Assembly (NCBI RefSeq): GCF_043641665.1
Contig: NC_092202.1
Coordinates: forward strand, 16,232,036 to 16,296,035
Source of the DNA: Enoplosus armatus
Lineage: Eukaryota > Chordata > Actinopteri > Centrarchiformes > Enoplosidae
DNA length: 64,000 bases
Direction: 5' to 3'
Shown here: piece after piece, positions 12,940 through 23,026 of the stretch
Numbering within the stretch: the first letter of the stretch is position 1
Layout of the letters: each line of letters starts with the position of its first letter
The notes under the pieces: generated by a model
The model's database searches: none
The model's input: the letters and a program-made list of their open reading frames with translations, nothing else
What the model was told of the DNA's origin: nothing
Program-made: the position numbers and the translations under genes

Positions 12940-13066
12940 ACTGGAATGAGATAGAGATGATATGGGATGACATGCAGCAAAGGGCTCTTGGTCGGAAACA
13001 AACTCAGGCGGTAAGGACTCAGCCTTAATGGTATGCGCTTTACCAGGTGAGCTACCAGGGCACCCC
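12940..13066 (-). mobile_element. tRNA-derived SINE, minus orientation, same family as 9640-9760
   Basis: On the minus strand the head carries an A-box-like TAGCTCACCTGG (plus-strand 13043-13054). About 60 bp on is a degraded B box (TTTGTTTCCGACC in place of GGTTCGATTCC). The shared tail block CTTTGCTGCATG follows. The damaged B box suggests an older copy than the one at 9640. Confidence 0.7.
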
Positions 13067-14164
13067 TAGTGGACGTACTTTTAACTGGGGTAGTCGGCCA
13101 CAAGGATTTACATTGCAGCCATTACAGCTTGTTTGCGGCTGCCGGCTGAGGCGACCGCCTGGACATCAAAATTTGTAAAAAATAAAAAAATGGGGCCCAG
13201 GTTTAAAAATACTGGAATTTATCTTTAAGTCAGATTTTGTATTTGTTTTTAGATCCAGTTATTGTGATCAGTGAAGCAATCTGAATGGTGACTGGGTTAT
13301 GCAATTATTTGTACAACTACAAGAGGTTGCCTCAAGAGTCCAGTCGAAAACTGGGGATCTGGTTGATGGAGGAAAGAGGAAGAGAGAGAAAAGAACTGGA
13401 AAAGCCTTCAACAGGTCCTCTGTGTTCTGCTAAAATGTCCTTGGCCAAGACTTTGAACCTCTGCCTTCTCAATCAGTGCAGGTTACTGTGGATAAAAGCA
13501 TCAGTTTGCAGGCTTGTAATGCAAATGCCTAAGATCGAAGGTGAAAGCGCACGCTGCACCAGCAATACATCATTTATTAATTCCACTAACGTTTTGGTCC
13601 AGTTGAACTTTCATCAATGTCTAAGTGTGTGGGATTTCCTTCTCCTTTGGTCAGAGTAGTGGAAGCAGACAGACTGAGAAGGCTGAAGGGGAAGCAGGGG
13701 AAATGAAATGAACAATAGACATGACTGATAGAGACATAGGTACACTAAGAAAAGAGATTGATTCAGAGGATGAATGGGAGGAAGTGCAACATGCTGTAAA
13801 AAACATCCTTCCTGGCGTGGAATTCATATTCATCCCGGCTCTGATTTCACTGCCTGTCGATTACGCTTTTATCCGCATGCTTTTCACAGTATTTCATTTT
13901 TTATCGCCTATCCTCAAATGTTTGCTTTTGTTGTCAGTTGTCATACTGTGCGATGCCAGTTCAATTTCGCAAACTGCTGTTTCTTTTCATTCTGGATGAC
14001 AAACACCAACTTTACAGCCCAGGATCACAAAAACAAGGTTCACAGGAACACATTTGGCCAGACCACCCCAACAGCAGATTGGTTTTAATGAGATGTTTTT
14101 TTTATGTGATTTATGTGAGCTGGCTGCCAGACTCCTGTTTTCTTGTGGCTTTTATGAGTGTTAG

Positions 14165-14880
14165 GCCACAGGCAATAATAATAATAAACTTTATTTTTAT
14201 AGCACTTTTCTTAACAATGTTACAGTGCTTTACAAAAGGAAATACAATCAGACAAGATATATAAAATGAGAATAAGACACACATAAGAAGTAAAGACAAT
14301 AAACGGAGTAATTGATTTCATTGATCTTGATTTGTAATCTCAAATAAAAAGGAAAAAGAACAATATAAATAAAAACATATATCAAACATTTCCAAAAGCT
14401 TTCACAAAGAATAAGAATTGATTTAAGAGTAAGCTTAGTGTGTCTGAGTTCAGTTGGCAGAGTTCCATAGTGTCGGGGCTCTAATAGCAAAATACAGATC
14501 ACCATTCGTCACAAACTGTGACCTGGGAGTAACCAGCAGGGCTCTATCTGCTGATCTTAGTGGTCAAGAGGGCACATACCAGGCCAATAAATTGGTGATG
14601 TTAAATACATACAACAGCGAGGCCGTTTAAGGCCTTGAAAGTGAGCAAAAACATTTTAAAATCAATTCAAAATCTAACAGCGTCCAGTGTAGGGAGGCAA
14701 GCGCAAGTTCTGTTGGGGAGGTATGAGTGTAATAAGGTAAGGGCAGAGCCCTTGATGTCTACCCGAGTCTACAAAAATGTAAGCGGATACCATGATTGAC
14801 TGTCAAAGGCAGCACTTAAATCTAAAAGAACTAAAATCGAGTAAGTCATTAGTAACGTTAACAAGAGCTGTCTTGGTACT
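14165..14880 (-). pseudogene. Decayed L2-type LINE: RT motif fused to C-terminal region and 3' tail
   Basis: On the minus strand, about 14780-14870 encodes TALVNVTND and then LVLLDLSAAFD, a reverse-transcriptase block of L2-like LINEs. After an apparent large internal deletion come blocks resembling the L2 C terminus: IDFKMFLLTFKALNGLA (about 14630-14680), then sequence akin to the downstream LRSADAGLL/VPRSRL region and an RAPTLWNSLPTELR-like segment (about 14450-14500). The sequence then runs through AT-rich 3' sequence to a TAT(TAT)n tail near 14175. Stops and indels throughout mean it cannot encode a working protein. Naming the clade L2 is from motif memory. Confidence 0.65.
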
Positions 14881-15103
14881 ATGAAGTGCTCTAAGAAAGA
14901 AAGAGTTAAAAACACTATTATTATTCATAAAACCCGACTTCAATTACTTCATGAGTCACAAACCATGACCACAACAACAACTCAGCCATGCCTGCTGACA
15001 CAGGTGAACAATCCTACAGCTCTGTATAGCGCTGTATTTGCTAAGCCACGATACTTTTAAACAATCCAATCACAGCTGTAAGTCTCGTAAGTAAACCCTG
15101 CCC

Positions 15104-15265
15104 ACATGGTGGTGCAGTGGTTAGCATGTTGCATGGGAGGTAGAGCAGAGTTGAGTGGACTGGGGGTTCAATCCCAGTTCCCCCCATCCACATGTTGGAG
15201 TGTCCTTGAGACAAGACAAGACACTGAACCCTAAGTTGCTCCAGATGGAGGCCAGCACCATTACT
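15104..15265 (+). mobile_element. tRNA-derived SINE, plus orientation
   Basis: An A-box-like TGGTGCAGTGG lies at about 15109-15120 and a good B box, GGTTCAATCCC, at 15165-15175. The downstream block CCACATGTTGGAGTGTCCTT, then GACACTGAACCCTAAGTTGC, is typical of a common fish SINE body. This family differs from the copies at 9640 and 12940. Confidence 0.7.
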
Positions 15266-16922
15266 GAAAATAAAGACGCTCTAACATTTGTTTCATTGAG
15301 TCTTTAAACCACAATTTTAAGTCAAATTAAGCTAACTCGTCATTACAGGGGTCACGGTCTAGGTTCCACATTCAGATCCTAAGTCTGATCTTGAGTATGT
15401 CTAGCAGGAAGTAGGAAGCATTTCGGGATGTGTCTCTCCCTATCCAGCCCTCCCTACTTCTCTTCCCCACCGTCTCATTTTTTACACCTCAGATTGTAGA
15501 TGATTTGTGCATTAAAGTTGGTGGCATAAACCAGAGGTGTCTGGGTGTGCCAACCTGCTCATTTGTTATCGGCTGCAAGAGGGAACAAACTAACAGGAGC
15601 TCGCAATGCCTTTCTGACCTTCAGAAAATGAGAAGCAGTGTAGTCAGTTGCATTTAAATGCAGCACATTTGAATGCATCATCTTACAATAACGCAGATTG
15701 GACGGAGGAGTAAGAGGAAACAAAGTTGATAAAGGAGGAAGAGGTAATAAAGTTGAGGAGGAATCAGTGGATGACACGAGATAAGATGAAGGCGAGAATG
15801 AGGAGGGGAAGCATTGGAAGAGACAACTCTCAAGCTGTGAAATATTACATGTGCAGGGAAAAGCCATATAACTCCGCCTGCTGTGGGTACTTTTCCTGCC
15901 ACTGGAACCACAAAACTATCAAGAGATTCATCTATAAAAAAGGTTCTGCTGCATAAACTCCAGCGCCTACGACCAAAATCCAATTCAAATTTCTAATTTA
16001 AGAAAAACTGGAGCAGAAGTTTCCTGTATAATGGTAAACATAAAACTGATTTATTAGTATCTGAGATATAACTGCTGTAGATATAATTTTATTGTTTGTG
16101 CAATATTGTGTAAATGATAGCAAAATGGGATCAGGATATAGTCAAAAAAAACAAAAAAACATTAACTCTGCAGATCAAATTTATGTTTGAAAGAGTTGAT
16201 CAAAATATAGTTCCTAGATTGTGTTTTGATTTGAATCTAATAAGTCAAGCAGTATAAATTAATAAATTAAATAAAATAAGCTCCCACACCATGCTTGGAT
16301 TACCATATCTACCATCTACCAACATTGACAATTGAGAGTATAAACCAGTAATGGTATGAATATATGTTTCTATTGCAGAGGAAAGGATCTCTTTATATAT
16401 TGTACTTAATATAACATGTTGTTTTACTCTATATTACTATTGTTAAATTACTCTATGATGATAATCACATAAAAGGTGGTTATTTGTTTTCTTTCTGAGA
16501 GTGGATGACAACTTTGATACCACTTCCATGTCTGCGCATTAAGTGCAGACCTGTAGCCAGGATTTGATTAGCCTAGCTTAGCATAAAAACTGGGGGCTAG
16601 CTTTCTCCAAAGTTACAAAACAGGACCCACCAACAACTTCTAAAGTTCTATTTACAAGATGTATCTTTTTTTACCCATACATGACTGGAAGTGTAAAACA
16701 AGACTACGGGCCCTATTTGCATAGCACCGCAATGACCAACAGAAGCAGCGCTCTGGCAGTTTGGTAATCTGGGGCTCACTGCAGAGCGCAGAGTGCACAG
16801 GTGAGAGGAGAGGAACAAACAGAGGGAGGTTCATTCAAATGAGGCAGTGCAAAGAAAGTTGTTGGTGGAAAATGTGTCTTGGACTTTGCGCTGAGAATAG
16901 ACATCTCAGAACCACGTCTGTT

Positions 16923-16954
16923 TCAGAATCAGAATCAGAATCAGAATCAGAATC
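16923..16954 (+). repeat. (TCAGAA)n microsatellite
   Basis: Five tandem TCAGAA units. The same motif is the tail of LINE 3' ends at 43983, 45188 and (as TTCTGA) 61225, so this may be all that is left of a retroposon tail. It translates as an Ser-Glu repeat in one open frame; that is an artefact. Confidence 0.85.
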
Positions 16955-17339
16955 TCAGCTGACACTTGAATTTTATCACCAAGGTTAAACTAAATATCTG
17001 CAGCAAACACACACACCTTCATTACATCAGGTGCAGATGACACCAGGCTGCTACAGAATAGCCACACACATCTCTCCACACATCCGACTGGTCCGTTATA
17101 ACTCAGAGACGTCGGATTACCGGGATCATGGATCCTGTTTGGCACAGCCTCCTTTCCAACTGTCTTTTTTATAAAAAGTGGTGTTTCATGTTTTATTCTT
17201 GAAAGGTATCATGGTGCAAACGCTGCTGTGTCACATTTTACTCTGTGAGACACAGCAGAATTACAACTGAAATAATGTCGGATTGATGCGATCATATAAA
17301 CAACTTCATCAATATTTTTTTTATTATTTATTTCTATCA

Positions 17340-17515
17340 TCATGGTGCTAATGAAATATGAAACCACAGGGAACACCAAAATTATTACAATTCATCCTTA
17401 GATAGATATGAATGCCTGAACCACATTTCATGGCAACCCGTCCAATAATTGTTGAGATAGTTCAAAACAAAAACCTCATGGTGGTGCTAGAGGAGAAGTC
17501 AGGTGATTCACCATG
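17340..17515 (+). repeat. Teleost interspersed repeat, partial copy
   Basis: The block TTTCATGGCAACCCGTCCAA followed by TTGTTGAGATA matches the right half of the repeat at 5735-6125 and the copy at 48620-48850. It is followed by GGTGCTAGAGGAGAAGTCAG, which normally lies upstream of that block, so this copy is rearranged or made of two fragments. Confidence 0.6.
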
Positions 17516-18232
17516 GGCACCGTGAATGTTTGCTGGAAGTATTTCTTGACAAACAGTTTGTCCGTCTGCCCAGGACTTGTGTGCAGCTTCTCCAGCTGCA
17601 GCGCTGGTTACCAGATTCAGTCAGTAAGCACGGCTTTTGATTTTGTCCCCTGCACAGGCACAATGGTATCAAACCCAGTAAACCTCACTATGACAACAAG
17701 ACTCCGTTGAGCTGCAGACACCGAACCAGGCTGCATGGCATTCTCCCTAAAATCAAAAATATATGTACATCTATACAGATTAGACAAGCAATATATAATG
17801 TGTTAATAAATGAGCTTGTTTCTAGTCTTGGTTAGCCTGACTCTAGCGTTGTACGCACAGGTGTGAGATTGATATTCATCTTCATTTTTTTAAATGCTGG
17901 ATTTTCTTTTACGTACATTAGACATGAAGGCCTTTAGCATAACAGACCCAATGAATATGAGGGTGTTTTTATGCCATAGAAATATTTCACTTCATTCACA
18001 AGAAGTGCTTGCAGCCTGATTATTACTGTTCAGTACTGATTTATGTCTGTGTAGTAAGGTCTTGCATATAGGTCTGTGTGGACAAGGACTACTTATGTAT
18101 CATCTTTGTAACAAGAAGTACAAAATCCTCGGCCTGACACTCACTGCTGATTCTGATCATCAACTGAGATAGTCATGAATATTGAGCTGAGTCCTTATTC
18201 ATCCAATAATGAGAAATGAAAGTTTCACCGAC

Positions 18233-18306
18233 CAGAAGACTCTGTCCTTGGTCACCCGCTCCTGAAGCAAAGTCCACTTGCGGCCCAAGTCTGTGGAAGC
18301 AAAGAG
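18233..18306 (-). CDS. sorcs2: sorcs2 internal exon, second visible in transcript order (VPS10 Asp-box)
   Basis: This 74-bp exon encodes LFASTDLGRKWTLLQERV, then TKDRVF and the first two bases of a Trp codon. Entry is phase 0 and exit phase 2. STDLGRKW is a canonical Asp-box (S-x-D-x-G-x-x-W), the hairpin signature repeated in VPS10 propeller blades, and TLLQERVTKDxVFW is a strong SorCS match. The acceptor is gtccag. The donor is taken as gtcggt, because only this restores VFW-SVSG with the next exon. A more consensus-like gtgaaa lies 4 nt downstream but would shift the frame. Confidence 0.88.
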
Positions 18307-19483
18307 CTGGACACACAAAAAAAAAACAGAGAGACGACCACAATTAGACAGAAAAACACACACTCAAAGCGTGTAGAATTAAATTATAAAGCCTAACCGG
18401 AGCCCTATTACTAGCTGTATCCTTTACAATGGAGGATAAATCAGGGGTCTATTTGGAGAAAAAAAAAAACTTCAGCCAATCAAGGTACTGAATTTCGTGG
18501 TTCACCCAGTTAAAACTGAATTCAATTAATTATTAATTGTAGCAGGTTTGGTGCGGGAGTGTGTGTGTGTGCCTAATATTTTAAAAGCAGTGAGTTTGCA
18601 GTAGTGTGTGTGTGTGTGTGTCTGAGCTTGTTCGGCAGTGATCGCAACCCATAATGAAAGTCTATTGATTCCTACCCACAAGGTATCCTTGATGTCTGAA
18701 ACTGAAACACAAACGCGTCGTTTTATGAAAGCATGGAACACTTTCTCAATGCTCATCGTTGACAGAGGTTTGGTTACGTGGCAGTACATCCTGTCTACAT
18801 ACTGCTCATAACAACCTTTCTCACTCATGGTCAGTCATCAATGACCTAACTCACTCCTAGAGCACATTCCGAGCTGCGAAAAAGAAAAGCTTCGGCTGAC
18901 CTTGATATAAATCTGTCTCTGCCCTCACAAACCTTCTTAATTTACACGTGCCGCTACATGTCCTCCCATCATCTTCTAGTTTGAAAGGATTCCTTGCTTC
19001 CATCTGCAGCCTGCCCATATGGAACAGATTAAAACCTAATTGAATTTCTTGTTTAATTACGTGTAAATTATTAAAGTTGAGGAGGAGTCGAGCTGGCTCA
19101 AACTTATGAACTACTGGACCTGATGTCCAACCTCTGGCTCCATTTCCACTGCACAGTACACTTTCAATTAGGGGGTGTGTGTATGTGTGCGCTGACAATG
19201 CTGAATGACAGTGATCAATGCATTATTTGATTTGACTCCGAATCCGAATATGCTTTTCTATGATTTCTGTGACGTTTCATCTCTATTTGATGGTCTTTGT
19301 TAGGGAGCGACGGGAAACAGAGAAACAGAATGGGAGGGGGGTGGCGCACAACAATAGCCTCCTGTGGGATTATAAACATGGATTTTATGATTATATTTAG
19401 TTTTTAAGGTTTTCTAATCTTTTCAGATTGTGTTTTTCTAAAATAACAACAGACCAAGAAAAAGGTAATATAAAACACAAACC

Positions 19484-19506
19484 GAATAGAATAGAATAGA
19501 ATAGAA
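19484..19506 (+). repeat. (GAATA)n pentanucleotide microsatellite
   Basis: Four to five tandem GAATA units in a sorcs2 intron. Confidence 0.85.
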
Positions 19507-20020
19507 TTAATAATTACATAAGTGAATGCATCATAATGACAAGCTACAAATAGAAATAATTTTGGGCAGTTGGAGAACTGGACCCCTTGGCTGGGCCATC
19601 ACTCCCAGGATGGAAACCCCTGCTGTAAATCAAAAGCAGTGTAAAGGCTGGCAGATGTCTCATTAGCTGTGTCTTCCTGTCTCAAAATGAATAAGACATG
19701 ATGATATATTGACGTCAACCCGCTTACAAAAGTGCACTGCTGTACTCTGTCTAACCTGAATGAGAATGCATAGCCTCTGGCAAGCCTCGTCTTGCGGCTC
19801 TTCTGCGACAGTGCGGTTGGCTCGACTCGCTCATCAACTGAACCATCTCATGGCTCCCAGCAACAAGACATACAGTAAGTAATACATACGACAGCAGCGT
19901 CTTAGTCTTCATGTTTGCTCAGGATGTACCAACATGTTAGAACCAAGGACGCAATTAAGTCCACTTTGTAGCAGAAGGCTGGATGGAAAGCAGCAGTGTA
20001 TGACATGGAGAGGCATGTAG

Positions 20021-20180
20021 TACTTGCTAGCTACTCAAAATCATGTAACAATCCCAGAAAAATATGTGAAAAAATTGCTCTGATGCATTGAGTAGTAGCT
20101 TTAGTCAGTGTTGACACTACATGGAGCATTGCTACTAGTTTAACTACATTTACTTGCTAGCTACTCAAAATCATGTAACA
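20021..20180 (+). repeat. Exact 30-bp direct repeat, 130 bp apart
   Basis: The 30 bases at 20021-20050 recur without change at 20151-20180 (both begin TACTTGCTAGCTACTC). Similarity fades within a few bases on both sides. It may be the relic of a tandem duplication or a duplicated end of an unrecognised repeat. Confidence 0.9.
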
Positions 20181-20971
20181 TTCCTAGTGGGAAGTTATTT
20201 ACTACTAAGTAGCACAGCATTGTGGCCAAATGCTTGATCTAAATATCTAAAAACATAATGAGTGCATTTCTGTATGATTTTACTTTATAATAGATGTTTC
20301 ATGATATGAAATAGCTTCAACGCTGTTAGCTTATAGCATAGCTATAGTTAACTGTATCTTAAATTTTATTTTTTACTTTTTATTTTATTTAGTCTTTTTT
20401 AAATCCTAAATTTAGTCATGTCTTCTCGCATCGCCTTAAACAAACCCCCAGATTAGCCAAACTGAATTGTGAGAGAAAAAGAAGGCTAACAGTAAAATTG
20501 CTACCTAAACTGTCCAAACATCAATAAAGTTTACAGACCCATTTCCTGGTTCATCTTTGACTCCTAAGAAAGTGGTTTAGATAATCTGGCAAAACAGTTT
20601 CTCTGAATGTCAGGCTGTTGCAGCGATGTTGCCATGTCCCCAGATCTCAGCAACTACATTGGCGAGTACAGTGTTATGATCATGCAACTGATAGAAATAA
20701 GATAGTATTGATGGCCAAAACTATGAAGATAAGCTCTAAATTGTGACAAACTGAAATGATCCTTTAAGAGCATCTGAAATATTGCCCAAAATTGTTGATT
20801 GTGATTTTGATTGACTCAAGGTAGAAAAAGTGCACAGAAATGGACTTAAAATGTGTATTTGTTGCATCTAAATCCGGAACTTTTTCTCTTTTCAGTCAAA
20901 GTATTTCAAAGAGCCTCCTACAGACAGCCAAGAGCGATTGCGACATGTTTTCAATACGAAATGTAATATCA

Positions 20972-20973
<2 letters not shown>

Positions 20974-21012
<39 letters not shown>
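20974..21012 (+). repeat. (GT)n microsatellite, about 39 bp
   Basis: An uninterrupted GT run some 240 bp from the exon at 21256-21420, on its downstream side in transcript order. Confidence 0.95.
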
Positions 21013-21013
<1 letters not shown>

Positions 21014-21255
21014 CCACTGCTCTGTTTATTTCACTTACATAAGAAGATTTGCCCTACGGCTGTATTGTTGAATGGTAAATCACACATAAAGTTTTCTCTG
21101 AGGTTCGTGTTCTGCTGGTGCGTGTGAAAATTGAAATTTAATGCATTGCTGCCCTGACAGCAGAGATGTCTGGTGTAACATCACTGTTCTCTTTTTGCCC
21201 GCTCTTCAGAATCAGCTATTTATTTTCCTTGTTTCTGCAGTGCTGTGATACTCAC

Positions 21256-21420
21256 CCTGCCCTCCTTGCAGTAGGCCAGGAGCTTGTCTTCTTCCTTGGG
21301 ATGGAAGAGGAGTGTGTCCGGGGTGAAGGAGATAGACTGTCTCTGGAAAGAGGAACCTTCGTCGGTGCTGATAAACAGCATCTGATCCCTCTCATTTATG
21401 GAAGAACCCACCAGCACTAC
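21256..21420 (-). CDS. sorcs2: sorcs2 internal exon, first visible in transcript order (VPS10 Asp-box)
   Basis: This 165-bp exon of exactly 55 codons, phase 0 at both ends, starts VVLVGSSINERDQMLFISTD. It contains the Asp-box STDEGSSF, the block SISFTPDTLLFHPKEEDK, and ends LLAYCKEGR. FHPKEEDKxLAY is a hallmark of SorCS receptors and the whole segment resembles SorCS2 most closely. The acceptor is ctttcag and the donor AGG followed by gtgagt. Joined to 18233-18306 it reads CKEGR-LFASTDLG without a break. The exon carrying the preceding blade was not found in the 42.6 kb to the right. SorCS genes are known for very long introns, so this region is read as one large intron. Confidence 0.9.
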
Positions 21421-22730
21421 CTGAAAGAGGGACAGACAGAGGAGGAGGAAGGGAAGAAAACAGAGGTCAGAGGTCAAAAGGTCAAAGGGTAATGTTCATC
21501 GCTCAGTCAGCAGTCTGTGGAAGATGCAAAGACGCTATTCTCCTTATATCAATACTTGTGCATATATATAAATGTATTCATGGCCACACACATTTATTCA
21601 AGGCCATAAGAACTTTCCATCAACCTTACATGCTGCTCAGACCGAAGCGACACTGTATTGATTATCTATTCAGAGTTTTATAGCTCATGAAGTGAAGGCA
21701 TTAAACATGGGGCACACCAGGACCTGCCAACCCACCAATCACAATTACATCCTGTACACCCAGGGGTAACAGGGCTCATCAATAGGAACTAACGAAGCAG
21801 TCACAGTCTTTAGGAGTTCGCGTGAGGCGGGTAACCGTCCAATGAGGGTTTTTAGGTGTTGGTGTTCATCGTCACCACTGTCTTGTTTGCGTCTGGTTTT
21901 TACAGAGAGTATTTGTTATAGCGCAGTAACTTTTTCAAGTGTTTCTTTAGTCAACCAAATAATGAAAATCATGAGCTGACTGTGTTTCTTTCTAAACATC
22001 TGTTTCATTCTGGTGCCAAGTTTTAGATAATGGACCCAAAGTGCATAAGAGGAAAGGAAAGTGCAGCTTGTACTGATTATTCAAGACATGAATTATGCCT
22101 TTTGTATGTACACAAATATGCATGCAGGCAAACAACTGTTTATGCTGGGTTTTTTTTTAATTATTATTCTCATTTGACTCTCATGCTTTCTTATTTACAA
22201 AAAAAAAAAATCTTTGACGCCTCAAGGAGCCACAAATATCCACCAATGTTAAAAAAGAGTGAAAAAGCCCTTGAAAAATAAAGATTGGTTGGAAGAGAGG
22301 CTTTTTCCACCACAAAATGTTAAAACAGTTTTAGTTATTTAACATGAGGTATTTCTGAATTTTTGTCTGTGCCCTTGTCATTGACTTCAACACAAATGTA
22401 ATGGCAGTTGTAGGTTGTTTGCATGCGTCGGGCCATAGTTCATCAAATCTTATCAAACCACACCCACGCAGTCCATGTGAACCCCATTAGCTAAGTGTAC
22501 AAACCTCCTAATAAATAATACTCAAGGCTGTTTCTTTTCCAAACTTTAACTTCATGTGATCGTTTCTTATTCAGTCATGAATATTTCATGTTACGGAGAA
22601 ATACTTTGAAACCAAGATTTCAGGGGCTTTAAATATTTTATTAGTAATTTTATACTTATTTTGTACAGTTTTTATAGTTATAGCACATTCTAAGAGGGAA
22701 ACCTAACGGATCAATCAAGCATGAAAGCTC
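21421..22730. other. Upstream sorcs2 intron, first part, no gene seen
   Basis: Unique-looking AT-rich sequence with no terminal repeats, RNA gene or credible open frame. It holds only short A runs (about 22199-22210). Confidence 0.6.
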
Positions 22731-22784
22731 ATTCTCGACCTTGAAAACCAGGCTGGAATATCAATCGGGCAAATGGCCCTTGGT
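22731..22784 (-). repeat. Left arm of an inverted repeat bracketing the Tc1 nest
   Basis: The reverse complement of this segment matches 25015-25074. Shared blocks are GGGCCATTTGCC, TATTCCAGCC and TTTTCAAGGTC, with a 7-base and a 3-base gap. The arms lie about 2.2 kb apart with the Tc1 element and a MITE between them. Confidence 0.75.
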
Positions 22785-23026
22785 CCCTGACCTCCATTGG
22801 CCCCAAAGCCCTGGTTTTACTCTGTCAGTTGGTTTTTCATCATTTAATTATTAATTTGTTAAGGATTTTATAAAAAAAAAAAGTCAACTGGGTCCTGTAT
22901 TATAGTGTAATCAATTGTGCATGTATTGTACATGATCAGGCTGTATCATGCCTTATATTCCCCACAGTCTTTACTCTAGATTCATAGAACTGCAGTTACA
23001 TCCAGGTAGCTCACAAGATATACATA

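Larger units (their letters stand above)
10390..18232 (-). other. sorcs2 intron (7.8 kb)
   Basis: This phase 2 intron begins at an unusual donor, gtcggt, after the exon at 18233-18306. Contents: a 25-base G run (10571-10595), two SINEs (12940-13066 and 15104-15265), a decayed L2 LINE (14165-14880), a TCAGAA-type microsatellite (16923-16954) and a teleost repeat (17340-17515). Sequence at 13460-13540 (ending GGATAAAAGCATCAG) resembles the tail of another fish SINE, weakly. No additional exon was seen. Confidence 0.75.
18307..21255 (-). other. sorcs2 intron (2.9 kb)
   Basis: This phase 0 intron has donor gtgagt and acceptor gtccag. It contains GT-rich stretches near 18555 and 18605, a GAATA pentanucleotide repeat (19484-19506), a dispersed direct repeat (20021-20180) and a long GT microsatellite (20974-21012). 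No exon or RNA gene was recognised. Confidence 0.75.
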
